From Dipteris shenzhenensis (Eukaryota > Polypodiophyta > Polypodiopsida > Gleicheniales), in NCBI GenBank assembly GCA_047967505.1, contig CM106541.1: DNA of 64,000 nt, one strand, 5' to 3'. Both the position numbers and the translations under genes were made by a program. Below are positions 21,077 to 32,912 of this stretch, piece by piece (positions within the stretch are counted from its first letter, which is position 1; each line of letters starts with the position of its first letter). The notes beneath the pieces are model-generated. The model searched no databases, was not told the origin of the DNA, and was given only the letters and a program-made list of their open reading frames with translations.

Positions 21077-22923
21077 AGCTTCAACACAACTGTTTTAAGT
21101 GTCTTGAAGAGGAAGCAAAGGACATGAATGACTGCTGAGAGTTCCATAACAATTGGTGTTGCTGATTCTACAGCAATAGGGCTGCCTAATCTCATTCAAG
21201 AGCCTGAAAAGTGATTATACATGAAAAATTGATATTGTTCTCTCACCTTTACTGTATGGCTTTGTAGGGCCTTGTCAAATCCTTTAATATTACAAAATTG
21301 TATCGAGGTTTTGCAGAAAATATATCCCTGTAGTCAGAAGGAAAATCTTAAGTGCTTTGCATATACTCCAATTTTCAATATTTTTTTCGTTTTATTCACA
21401 GATCTGAGGATTCAATCTAATGTACATGCTGACTTCCCAGCCTTCCTCATAAACATTTCTTACAGGTTTCATGCCTGTGTCTTAAAGACAGGTATAATGC
21501 TTGGCAATATTCACCTTGCCATGTTTGTCCTGGAACAAAATGTGCAAGAAACTGAGCAAAAATTTAAACGCATGTGGTGGTCCTGTCAAGATGTCCTTTC
21601 TCTCGCATCACAGCAAATGTCATTCTTGATAATTGCATTTGATTGTTAAGCACCTCAGCCTTCAATCTCATGGAGCAGGACCTATCATTTTTACACTACC
21701 TAAGTGCCAATTCTTGGGCCTCCTTAGATGAGGACGCTCATTGACTGCTTTCAGTGATGTCCTCCCTAAGCTTGCAGTTCAAGAAAGCCAACGTGCTGGA
21801 AGAAAACACCTACAACACATTATCAAAGCTTGTCAGAGAACAGGCAAATCATACCCCTTGCAGAACACATTGCAAGCCACCATAATGCTCTCTCAAGTTT
21901 ATTTAGCTACATAGCTTAACAGATTAAAGCACCAAATATGAAGATTTAAAAACACAGAAGGTCAAAACACCAGCTCATTTACTACGACTACTCATCAGCA
22001 CATGGATGGATATTCTTAGCAAAGAAGCACCAGGAATGAGTCCTGCAATATTCAAGAGGATGGCAATGACTACTCAAAATGATACACTCTGGTTATCCAA
22101 AAAGTGCACCAGATGATTGCTGCTTTCAAAAGAGCAATAATTACAATTCTGTGTAGTTTCGTGCACTCATCTATGTGCCTCACAGTAAGGCCAGGCCTGG
22201 ATTCCTCTCCTTAATGAAAATGGTGCTAAAGCATGTACGTGGACACCTCAAGAAAACAACCCCTGCACAGGCTTTGTAGGAATTTCACACAAATCTTTTG
22301 CTTTCGATGGAGATCACTTACACCTCTACAACATCACTGCATGACACTACCATGCTGTGCTTCTCACAGGACCAATGATGGGGAAATCCTTGCCTGAAGT
22401 CAGGGTGTTTGAGAACATGAGCCAAACTTGTAAGTTATGTTCGCTTTCTTCAACTGGTGCAAGTCCCATGACACCGTTTCCGAAGTGAAATCTGAGCATT
22501 CCCAAAATTGCAAGGATATCATATCAGCTCACATTGCAGGGAGGAGGTGATTTTGCCAAAGCCCCTTTCACGCCTTTCTTCTCTAGCACTTCCATTTGAC
22601 GAGGGTTCTAAAATGCACATCGCTCAGCAAGCCCTCCACAGAATTGCAAATCTCAGGATCTTTATCGTTGCAGAGAAATTTTGGGCTTCCAAAATAGCAA
22701 CGATAAGGCACAACAAGATGCATGGAAGAGAAGGGTTCAGACATGATCATAATCAGCATCGTGCAAATTAAGCACCCAAAAGGACCCAACAATGAAACGA
22801 TTACTGATCTGGCTCCTTGGCTCTCATGTTCTAAACCTTCATCCTCAATTCCCTCTACTAGTTGAATGAATTTTGCACTTTCCCAATAGAGGGGTCCAGG
22901 AAAAAAGAATGGAATTCAATAAA
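21077..22923. other. 3' flank of the SANT gene; no gene seen
   Basis: Would hold the 3' untranslated region of the minus-strand gene ending at 22924. I see no strong domain-bearing frame. The plus-strand frame at 21272-21649 (125 codons) has no recognisable family. Confidence 0.4.
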
Positions 22924-23731
22924 CTAAATATTAGTCTCCTGAGAGCTGGAGGTTGGCTGCAAAAGGAGCCACTGACCAAATAACTTTACATCACCAACAC
23001 GGACTTGTGCTTCAGAAGTGACCTGGGATTTTGATGGGGCTTGAGTGGACACTTGGGGAACCACTGGTTCCAAATCCTCTGAGCCAGATTGTTGAAATTT
23101 GGTTAGGTTTTGAAGATCAGAGTCGCACTGTTTTGGAATCTCAGAACTAGCACTCGATGTTTGCATCACCTCCCTGAGAAGAGCAAGTTGCTGCTGCTGT
23201 TGCTCATGAAGAAGATAAAAATTCTGTGGTTGCAACTGAGAACTTCCAGAGATTTGTTTCGAGAGCTGCTGAATTTGCACCTGCTGCAGCGACGGGGGCG
23301 GTTGTTGCTGCTGCCTGTGAAGCTGCAGCTGTTGAACATGAAGTTGTAATTGCTGCAGTTGCTGCTGAGGCATCTGTTGTTGCTGCAACAAGGCTTGCGA
23401 CTTCGAGTGAAGATAAAGCGGAGACTGAAACTGCACTGGCTGTTGCTGCTGACTCGCAGCCTTAGATTGACTACCTGTGGCGTGCTGTTGCCCAATAACT
23501 AGATTGGAGGTACCCAGTGATTGCTGACTCACACCTTGAGATAACGACTGTTGGTGAGACTGGGCCTGATGATGACTGAGGACCTGCTGAAGATGGTGTG
23601 GCACTTGTTGAGAAGTTAGTTGAATCTGCTGTTGTTGCTGCCTCTGGACGAGTGGAGGTTGTAGTTGCTGCTGCAATACCGCTTCTGTTACCTGCTGTTG
23701 CAACTGCTGTACAACCTGCTGCTGCTGCTGC

Positions 23732-23802
<71 letters not shown>

Positions 23803-26800
23803 AAGTAAAGCCTGCACATTTTGTTGCTGGGATTGGTGGGCCTGCTTATGGAGTTGCTGAACTACAGGAATAGGCAGATCCTGAAGACTCCTTGCAACAG
23901 CTTGCTGCTGCTGCAACTGATGTGCTTGGTGTATCCCAACAGGGGTTCCTTGCTGCTGCAGCGGTTGAACAACAACTAAGGGTGTCAAAGATGACTGTGG
24001 CTGCTGGTGATTAACCTGCTGTGGTGTCTTGAGAGAAGTCGTGTGAACATACGATTGCTGTACAGGGCGAAGGCTGGGGGAAGCGAAAACAGCCGGATTA
24101 AACATTGGAATAATACCTGAGGCGGTAGAATTCTGAGCTAGGCTCATTGAATGAAAAACCTTTTGTGCACTGACTGGATCCTCCAGAACCTGAGCTGGAT
24201 TTCGGCCAAAAAGGGTCGCATATGCAAGGGCTTCAGCACTAACCATATTACTTCCTAAAGCTCCAGTAACACCCAACAAGGCTGGACTCACCTTCAAGCT
24301 ACCCTCATCAGCGTGAAGACCTACTTTTTGTGGAACAATCTGCCCTCCTGAACCTGCATTGCTGCTCGAATCTGAGTCATCTGCCTTGCGCTTTCTTGCT
24401 GAGCCACCCCTTCCACCACTCACAGCCCCTTCAGATGTCAAGCCTAATTTAGCTTTTGAATTCTGAAAATATGTTTTAATCTGTGTCAAAGATTTTGCAG
24501 GCAAGCTTTCACGCAGCCGGTCCCAATCCTTCCCATGTTTCCTGATTATGTCAACGAACTTATCTTTCTCTTCCTGAGTCCATGATGTTGGCTCCCTCCT
24601 GGTTTTGGTTTCAGGCAATTTGAGGCTTCTATCTTTTAACAGAGCAGGTGGTCCTGTAGGGGCTGCTGTGAGAGAGCTGGGTAAGAGCACTGGCACTGCC
24701 ATTGGCATTGCAGAAGCAGGGACTAGAGTAGGGTTGGAGATACCATGCACAATGTTGGATGCTGCAAGAGGTTCCTTCTTAATTCTCACTGGCTCTGTTT
24801 TGAACTGCAGTGTCTCGGCACAAACTAAACTTGCTTCTTGAGTGCAGCTGTGGATGCCATTGACTAGACTTTCATTGATCAAATGAGAGTCCTGGGACAT
24901 ACCTTGTGGCATATCCCCATTGTCAAGGGATGAACATGCCTCTTCTTTCACAGCATCAAAAGCGGCATTAGGCACTCCTTTGCAAGCATCATTAGAGAGA
25001 GGCGTTGAATCATCAACTGGAGAGACTTGGGTCCCAGCTTGCAAGGATTTCAATGCACTTACTACAGTGATATGCTCAAAGTCATTATCCCCTCCCGGCT
25101 CTGTATTCACATCGTGGACCTCCAGCATACTGCTGCACTCATTCACCACGGTCACTTCTGCATGAGGTATAAGTTCCTCAACTCTGACCTGCTGTTCTGA
25201 CCTGTCACCTTGCAGACTCTCCACACCTGGGGCAGATGGTTTAGAATAAATCTGACTTACAACGTCCTGAGAATTTTGCAAAGGCTTCATGTCTTCAGGC
25301 TGAATCACATCATCTGTGCCAAGGTCTATGCCTGCTTGTGCAGTGGCTTTATGGCGTTCCACTAACTGGTCCAGACCCAGGCGCTTACGCGTTTTGCTGA
25401 AGAACGCTTTACACTGAGCCTGACTTTTGGAACCTACGCGCAAAGAAATGCTGTGGAAATCCTTTCCAAACATAGCAACAGCACCAGTAAAAAGCTCCCT
25501 TTCACCATCCGTCCACTGTGAGTCTATATCTTCACTGGATCCCTTAAGAGAGCGGGAATGAATGGTACGTGCTCCCTTTACTCCTGATTGAGGTTCTCCA
25601 TGGCTGGCCTTCCCTGTAGGTACCATGGAGCTAAGTCCTTGCTTATTCGAATTTCTATCTCGAATCTTCAAGCTAGAATTATTCACTGGACAAGAGCTAA
25701 TAGCTGCTGATGGGGAGCTACTAGCAGCAGGGACCTCAGCTGAAAATTGCCGGGCACGTTCAACCAACTTGCTGGTACTCCGCCCTACTTTGGAGAAATC
25801 CCTTGGTATAGACATGGCAGCTGCTGCAGCAGCCACCAATGTTAGACCTTCAGCACGAGCAGAGTGCACATCCCGATGCCGGCTATTTCCTGAGGTGGTC
25901 GTTGCAAGATAAGAGCCACTACATCGTGAATAGTCTCTTCGCTTTTTCAGCTGATGCCTGCGATGAACTTTCTCAAATTCCTCCGACTTTTGATTTTGAT
26001 AGTAGAACTGAACACAATCAGCAGCCGTCTTGTGTTCAAGAAAAGAGGCAATTTTGCTGAAGCTCTTCCCAAATAAAGAATATTTATCCAAGAAAATCTT
26101 TCTCTCTTCCACTGACCATGGATTCATTGTCCTTCGTTCTTGCTCTGCAGCAATCGGGTCCTCCACCAGGGCATAATTTTTTACAAATCTATGAAAAGCT
26201 CTGTCTTTATCATCCACAAGCATTGATGGCATTCTCAGGTAAGCTCTCTGATAATCAACAGGTGGATCACTAAGTAGTTTGCTGACTACTTGAATCTCAT
26301 CATCATCTACATCAGGAATGGTTGGACCTGTACAAAGAAGGAACCGTCAGGGCATACGATTAAACATAGAACATAGAGCAATTAGAAATACAAATATGCA
26401 CATGCACACGTAGACCCCCTTCACTAAATTCTGCAAGCAGGCACGAGGAAGCAAACTCCAACTTCCACAAAAACAAAGGGAAAGATAAAAATATATAGCA
26501 TGCACAAATGACTTCCATGTGCGCTCAACCTCTGAAAGTTTTGGGTCAGTTTATGACTGTAAGATTCCTAAGAGTAACAAAGATAGAAAAACATCATGAA
26601 AATGAAATGCCACAGAAAATTCTATCTACAGCTCAGAATAAGCTTACATGTTGCAGAGTGCGGTCTGACTGAGGTTCGTTGGCTTGGAGGAGCACTGCCG
26701 TTACAGTGTTCTGGCTCACAGTGCCGAAAAGCCTTTACATGCTCTTTCCGCTGACTATTGCCAACCAGTTCCACTTTCCAAGATTCTCTCAGAGCCCGGT

Positions 26801-29800
26801 ATTTAACAGCCAGCACTTTCTCTGTAAATTTCAAAAAGCATTCTCTCTCTGCAACCTTGGATTCCAGAAACTTCCTTTTCTTTTCGTGGCTCTCTGCATT
26901 GAGTTTCCAGATACTGGCTTCTTGAGGGCTACAATAGTGTTTCACATCATCATCAAGTTTCCCTGAGCCTGATGTAAAATTAATAGGAAGCAGGTGAGCC
27001 AAAGAATCCAGAGCATGCTTCACTAATTCTTGGTTCGCTTGTAAGATGTGGGAAATGAAGTCACCAGCCTTTTCCACACAAGCTGCCTGATCAGACTCAC
27101 GTATCAAATCCTTTGGGGGTTCCAGTGCAATACTTTCAACAGCCATGATGTCTTCAGAAACTCCCCCATCAGCTTTTTGGCATTCAGACATGGTACTTCC
27201 TACTGCTACTTCAGCCCCACTTACAGCTAATGCATCCTGATTGGCAGCTGCTTGACCTTCACTCAAATTCTCCTCACAATGCATAGCAGCCTTTTCCATA
27301 GTCTGACCTTCCTCGATGGCTGCGTCAACAGCACAAGCTGGAGAAGCAACCTGTTCATACTGAGGACTGGACGTTTTAAAAGATTCGACAGCACAGTTTG
27401 CAGGCATTTTGCAGTCCTGATCTGCCATAGCTTCTGTTTCATCTTTCTGGACAAGTGTACGTTCAGGTACATGATCGTTCTCCAGCTTGACAAGCTCCTT
27501 CTCCACAAGATCAATCTCAAATTCTAGTCTCTCCACCTGCTGCATGAGAGTATCTTTGGACACGTTTAGAGCATTCTTCTGATAACTTGCAAGGAGAGCT
27601 TGGGCATCCAGCAAAGCTGAAGAATAATCCACAGTCAAGAGCCTCTGCTCAGAATTCTGGGGCAGCGATTTCTCTAGCCTTGTATCACAGTCTCTAGCAA
27701 TGGCATCCTGTCCATACGATATCTGTTCCATAGTAGACATCTCTGGACAGGCACAGGGAAGAGCATTTCGAAGTCCTGAAGAAGTAAATCCCATACTTCG
27801 CGTTTCTGATGGTTGCACAACCCCTGCACCAAGTTTCAACCCAATAAGAAACACAGATTTGGCACATGTAACCAAACAACAGCCTTGCTCAAGGAAAAAC
27901 GAGATAGAAGCAGGGGCCGCACAGGAATCATGGCCATACAAGCTCTGTTGATTACTTTGCAGTGCATGCAATCAAAATACACAATAAAAGCAAATTCAAA
28001 GACATTCTTTGCACACACAGAATTAAGAAAATATACCGATGAACAATATCAACAATGGGATAAACACCTATATTTGTGACAACCACCTAAAGGCCTCTAG
28101 CCCACCATGTGATTCCTTCAGAAGACTTGGCAGCTTTAATAGTCCATTACAAGGTTGAAGTGTGTCACATCTGCTGCACAAACAGGCTTACGAAACTGCA
28201 AAGGAAGCCTCTGGCATGGCAGGCCAGAGACTGAGGCACCCAAGAAAGGACGAAAACCAAACAAAAGCTCACTGTGAGCAAACCACAAGACCGCTGCTTT
28301 TCCAGCAACCACACACATCCATTAAAAACAACAGTTTGGAGGACATACAACATGCAACTCGACTAGACAATTTGCAACAGCGTTTGTGGGAATGTGTTGC
28401 CAGAAATTCTCACCTGCACTGTGCATTTGGTCTGCACTGCTCTGGCTAGAAAGCACACAGCAATTCGGCAAAGAGGCTCCAGGATGATCCGTTTTGGCAG
28501 GTCCATCCATCAGACTAAGTTCATGATTTTGCCCTTCCTCGGGTTTCTTGGCACTTACTGGGTCCTCTTCTATTTTCTCTTTTTCATACTTGGCAAGACC
28601 TTGACCCCAGGTCAGACGGGGCCTTTTTTTGGGTGAGGCATGCCCCACATCATCACGAACACTCTCATGGACAGTTGAATTCTGCAAAGGAGAGTGTTGA
28701 GGAGATGCCGTGGATCCAGATACTTCAGAAACAAGCAAGGGAGCACCCAAATCTCTTGGATAGAAGTTATTGGAAGGGCATGCAGGAGTTCGAGAAGAAA
28801 ATGAGGACAAAAGAGTCCTGTCCCGGCCTCTCCAATCATGACGAGAATGTTCCTTACTGCCACTTAAAACATCTGGAAACACGTGATCCCTGTTAGAGGC
28901 ACTGCCGTATCTGTCCAATCTTCCCTCCAACTCCCTGTCTCCTAGACTCCAGTCTCTGCCAGAGTCAAGCTTCGGGAGCGGGCCAGTTCTCCTGTGAAAT
29001 TCAACCTTGCTCCACGTCCTCTCTCTGAAATCCCGTTCTCTGTGAGACGCATCCCAACCAAACCCAGTGCCAAACTTTGACCTCTCTCGATCCCATGAAC
29101 CAAGCGCTTCAAGCGAATTTTGACATCCATAAGGACGAGAGGCAGAATCCAACCTCGGGCTGGACGCAGGCCTCCCATCAGCAGGAGAAAGGCACGGCTC
29201 TCTAAAATGATGCGCATCCAATTCTTCGCTAGGTCGTTCTGTGCTCGGACTGTTGCTGTACCCTGGGCTTCGGCCGCCAGACAAGCTGCACGCATCCCTC
29301 TCTGCCTTTCCGTTCTCCACCGGTGAAGCTGAACACCGGAGAGCACAAGAATCGGATGAGCGGCCAACTGCAGCACCATACCTGCCGTTCTCAACGACGA
29401 CTCCATGCCGACCTGCACAACCACACGCACAAAGGAAAGCAAGGTGAGTGGTGAGGCCCCCGTCCATTAATCGTCTTTCCAACACACGTTGTACAACTAT
29501 TAAGACGTCAGTTGCTGTTCACTGCTGTAACTGCACGCGAAACTGCCTTTTCAATGTTAAGGTTTGCGGAAAATACAATTTTGTTCTTTTCCGTCGTGTA
29601 CGTAGGCTCGGGAAATGACGACAAAGAAGGGGACACGCGCACCAGAACGACCACAAGATCACAGACGGGGAAATACCTACAGCCCGTCGTTTGTTCGGAG
29701 GGCCAGGCAGGCTTCCGTTGGCAGAAAGCACGCTGGAGGACCTGTGCGAGGAAGGACCAGACGAAGATCTGTCGGAAGACCACTCCTTCTTCCCTGCTGT

Positions 29801-29953
29801 ATATCTATCCCGGTCTGCTCGATCAAACTTGTCTCTGCTGAGAACCTGCCTCTCCCAGTTGGCAGAGGGATGGTCAGGAGGCATGGAAGAAGAGGACTCA
29901 CGAGCAAAGGAAGCGCCTGCGGATCGAGCATCACCTCCGTTGGAGCTATACAT
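22924..29953 (-). CDS. PWR: SANT-domain co-repressor-like protein, POWERDRESS (PWR) family
   Basis: Exons in transcription order: 29953-29677, 29412-28414, 27823-26648, 26327-22924. Each join has GT-AG ends and keeps phase, giving 5856 nt (1951 residues plus TAG). Start: the first ATG of exon 1, followed by a Ser/Arg-rich N-terminus. Features: plant PWR/NCoR-like motif 'RPRLTWGQGLAKYEKEKIEE' (about 356-375), coiled coil about 516-542, three SANT (Myb-like) domains at about 887-935, 1088-1134 and 1398-1446, basic RKRK about 1463, and a Gln-rich tail with a 29-Q run (about 1660-1688). Known of the family: Arabidopsis PWR partners the histone deacetylase HDA9 in the nucleus to silence genes. The same role here is inferred. 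Longer than Arabidopsis PWR, as I recall it (about 1650 residues). No damage seen. The third SANT match and the exact orthology are the less certain points. Confidence 0.85.
23716..23802 (-). repeat. CAG/CAA repeat coding for 29 glutamines
   Basis: An uninterrupted run of 29 Gln codons, CAG blocks on both sides of an alternating CAG/CAA core. It sits in a roughly 300-residue Gln-rich region of the PWR-like protein. Such tracts vary in length between individuals and are common in transcriptional regulators. Frames on the opposite strand give poly-Ala/Val and are shadows. Confidence 0.9.
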
Positions 29954-30480
29954 CTGCTTCTCTATCTAACCAAATTTGTGTCAACGAGACTGTAAAGCCG
30001 AAGGAGGAGGCAGAAGAAGTGCAAGAAGGGGAGGGAGAGGGGGGGGAAGGGGCGAACCCTAGAAAGGGACATGGTGGTTTTGGGCGGCTAAGAGAGGGAA
30101 TTGAGGGTAGAAGAAGAGAAACGACAAGAAGCAAATGGGAGGAATCCAAGAGGAGGGGGGGTGGAAGCCATAGCCGGGGGAGGAAGAGGAGGGAAACCAG
30201 GAGGAGGAAGGAAACGAGAAGAGGAGGGAGGAAGGGAACAGAGAAGCAGGGGAGGCAGGAAACCTAAGGAACCAAGACAGGGAAAGGGCGGGAGAGAGGA
30301 CCCAAAAGCAGGGAAGGAAGGAATGGAGGAAGAGGAAGAGAACCCAGAATCAGGAGGTGGTGTTGGAGAGGACCCAAAATCAGGGGGGTGGAGGAGGAGA
30401 GCAGGGAAAGGGAGGAGAGAGGCCGAAGAAGAGAACCCATCAACAGGACGGTTCAGCACAAGAAGTTGTAGGGTGGAGAT
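29954..30480 (-). promoter_or_regulatory. Purine/pyrimidine-strand-biased 5' flank of the PWR-like gene
   Basis: From about 30000 to 30450 the plus strand is almost only A and G with many G runs (gggg and longer), so the PWR sense strand is C/T-rich, as in many plant 5' leaders. Transcription start not determined; no clear TATA box. Several G runs could form quadruplexes. Confidence 0.5.
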
Positions 30481-30535
30481 ATGACTTGACTTGGATGGGT
30501 AAAGATAGACGACAGATGTTTAGCATACCCCCCAA

Positions 30536-30553
30536 CCCCCCCCCCCCCCCCCC
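30536..30553. repeat. 18-bp C homopolymer
   Basis: Run of 18 C preceded by ccccccaa. Lies about 580 bp upstream of the PWR-like start codon. Confidence 0.9.
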
Positions 30554-30689
30554 TTTGCTCGGCAGAGAACAAGCCCCTCTCTGTTGTCTTTTTGCTAGGT
30601 CTCTTTTTTGACTGCACGCTAAAGTGATATCACCCAGTTGCTTATGCTTTTTGGCGCCCGCAACAAAAACACCAGCTTTCGGTCGATCC

Positions 30690-30713
30690 CTCTCTCTCTC
30701 TCTCTCTCTCTCT
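30690..30713. repeat. (CT)n microsatellite
   Basis: About 12 CT units followed by more pyrimidine-rich sequence to 30760. On the plus strand this is typical of a plant 5' untranslated leader. Confidence 0.85.
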
Positions 30714-30995
30714 CACCTTCCCCTCTTTCTTTGCCTTCTTCCTTCTGCTCCTCCTCCGCCTACGCTCTAGATCCGCCCCCTCCCCTTGCCTCGCCCTTGC
30801 CTGGATCTGGCTGGCTCTGCTTTGATGATGATGACCATCTCACGCCGACGCTCGCCCCCCGCTCCTTCCGCATGTGGTGGCGGCGGCGAAACTTAGATCG
30901 TCTGGCGTCGCGATGCGGGTGGCAACGAAACGTGCGACGGAGATTTGTCCGAAAGGAGAAAGAAGAAGGGGGAGGAGCAGCAGGAGGAGGAGGTG

Positions 30996-31424
30996 ATGAT
31001 GATGATGGTGATGATGCCGGCGACGAAGAGGGTGGTGACCCCGCCAAAAAAACATAGAAAAGCTACTCGCAAAGAAACCAAAGAAGAAGGTTCATTGTCT
31101 GCAGCACGACGCAGGAAATTAGGCAAAGAAAAGAAAGTGAGAAGAGAGGAGACGATGAAGAAGAGGGCACCACCGGTCCACCGCCAGCTGCCAGTCCTCC
31201 CCGGTTGCCCGCCCCTCTATATCATCTTGACATGTTGTCGCTTACCCGCTCCACGTGGCACCCTTGCCTTGACACCGGTTACTCCCTCGAAGAACGCTAG
31301 ATTAAACCCGGGTTCAAATCTAGCCCGTCACGGGTCTCATTTACTGCGACCACCCGCTGACTCCTCCTGCTTTCAATGCAGGCACGCACGCCCCCATGGG
31401 GTGGTCATGAGTCATCACTCATGA
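30996..31424 (+). CDS. Possible first exon of a divergent gene, uncertain
   Basis: The first ATG in an open frame is at 30996, within a run of ATG codons. The encoded start is short Met/Val, then strongly basic: 'PATKRVVTPPKKHRKATRKE', 'AARRRKLGKEKKVRREE'. The (CT)n-rich stretch upstream looks like a leader. A possible donor (aaagtgaga, about 31137) would end the exon early; the rest of the frame is unlike protein. The purine bias alone can create such lysine-rich frames, so this may be chance. It would be transcribed away from the PWR-like gene. Confidence 0.2.
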   Translation: MMMMVMMPATKRVVTPPKKHRKATRKETKEEGSLSAARRRKLGKEKKVRREETMKKRAPPVHRQLPVLPGCPPLYIILTCCRLPAPRGTLALTPVTPSKNARLNPGSNLARHGSHLLRPPADSSCFQCRHARPHGVVMSHHS

Positions 31425-31448
31425 CTCATGCCATCCATCATGAGTCAT
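31407..31448. promoter_or_regulatory. Three palindromic ATGA(G/C)TCAT sites
   Basis: ATGAGTCAT at 31407-31415, ATGACTCAT at 31421-31429 and ATGAGTCAT at 31440-31448. TGA(G/C)TCA is the GCN4/AP-1-type core bound by bZIP factors, including the plant GCN4 motif. Three full 9-bp sites within 42 bp are unlikely by chance. Confidence 0.5.
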
Positions 31449-32778
31449 CGCCCCGTCACCCTCCAGTAACTACCCGGGGCGTGATGCGCCACTGTCCGAC
31501 GTGGGCAAAGTGTGGCCAGCGATGTGTCGCCACGTCGGCGGAGCACAGGCCATCCATGCGCCCCGCTGGCGCGCAATTCTATTATGACCCCTGGGGTTTC
31601 CTGGAAGGTTCGTGGCCATTTAGGGGCGCGGGCCCCTTGACGTGGCACGCATTCTTCGTCGCCGTCGTGCGGTTAAGAAGCGGAGACGGGCTGCCGGAAG
31701 GCGGGCTCCCGTCGGCCGTCATTCTCGCCGTCATCTGCGCATCACCGCCGATAAACGGGCCCCCTTTTGCTGCCCCGCCGTGCGCCTCACTGAACGCGCT
31801 TCTAATTCCGCGTAAGGGTTTCAACCCCCGTGCCCCCGTCCTCCTCCCCCAAATCTGCCCTGTTGATTGATTCAATTCAATCAATCGCAACCCCCCCCGC
31901 ATCGCATCGCACCCTCGTCGTGGCAAAATCGCATCCCCCCCCCCCCCACCATAGCTTCGCAAAACACAATCGACCACATCCAGCTCCTCCCTCTCCTTCC
32001 ACCATTTCCATCGCACTCTCAACCTGCATACCCGTCGCCTGCTTCCCAACCTCCACACCCGTCGCCCCTGAGCTGAAATCATGGCGGAAGTAGTAAGATC
32101 ATAGATCAGCAAAGCGCAGAAAGGCAGTACGAGATCGCAACACAAGCGCTTCCCCATCGGAAGGACTCACAAATCGCAAGCCCAATGCCCCGATTGCAAG
32201 CTCCTAATGCCCAAATTCGCACTGCAATTCCTCTGAGCACAATCGCAACGACAGACGTTCCCGCGGGCGCTGCATGATCTTGTCCATCTTCTTGTAAGAA
32301 GCCGTGCGTATGAAGCAGGGAGGGCGAAGCAGATGACGCGCAGATCAATAAGGCATGAGCGGGCGATAGCAAGAGTGGGCAAGATCAAGAACAGGCAAAC
32401 GAACTAACGAAGAACAAAGCAAAGGAGAGCCCAAAACTAGAAGAAGAGCAACTAATGAAATCTGAGAGTACGGGGGAGGCGGGGGAATAGGCAGGTGACA
32501 TACGATTAAAGCCGCTCTGTCAAAAAAGAATTCCGGCAAAGGTGTTTTGGAGTGAACGGCTGCCGGCCAATGCCCTAAACTTTAGCCAGTTGCGGTTACC
32601 GGTGCGTAAACCCGGCCCGAAACCGGACCCTAGTCAGGTATGGTTACGGTAGGGCTTGCGGACCCCACACGGAATGCGTAGGGTTAGGTTTGCGGACCCA
32701 CCGCCATAGCAGGCGTGGGTTTTTGAGCGGAAACTTTCAGAAAGCTGAGTTGGGTGGGGCCCGCCCATTTTTTTGTCA
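31449..32778. other. GC-rich, CpG-containing stretch, no confirmed gene
   Basis: Many overlapping frames on both strands (up to 191 codons) result from low stop density in GC-rich DNA. Low-complexity C runs at about 31936-31949. No domain recognised. It could be promoter or leader sequence of a gene not visible here. Confidence 0.35.
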
Positions 32779-32912
32779 GGCACATAGTATACATACATAT
32801 TATATATACATCCATACATGTACTTTCAGTCTGGCACATATTATACATACATATTACAGATACATTCATATCCATTCATATTCATATTCATTCATATTCA
32901 TATCCATATTAT
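32779..32912. repeat. 54-bp imperfect duplication and (CATTCATATTCATAT) satellite-like tract
   Basis: ggcacata.tatacatacatatta begins at 32779 and again at 32833. It runs into a CATTCATATT-type tandem array to about 32912. Confidence 0.75.

Noticed and set aside
23110-23495. Other overlapping frames rich in Leu or Ser/Asn
   Set aside because: Shadows of the Gln-rich coding region.
23598-23873. Plus-strand frame with long Ala/Val runs opposite the PWR-like gene
   Set aside because: It is the other strand of the CAG/CAA repeat; the composition comes from the repeat and no independent signal supports it.
29508-30484. Several Arg/Gly/Glu-rich or Pro/Ser-rich frames
   Set aside because: Product of the purine-rich strand upstream of the PWR-like gene and of its first exon read on the wrong strand or frame.
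31582-32157. 191-codon minus-strand frame
   Set aside because: GC-rich, stop-poor DNA gives long frames by chance; the reading has no domain and unnatural composition.
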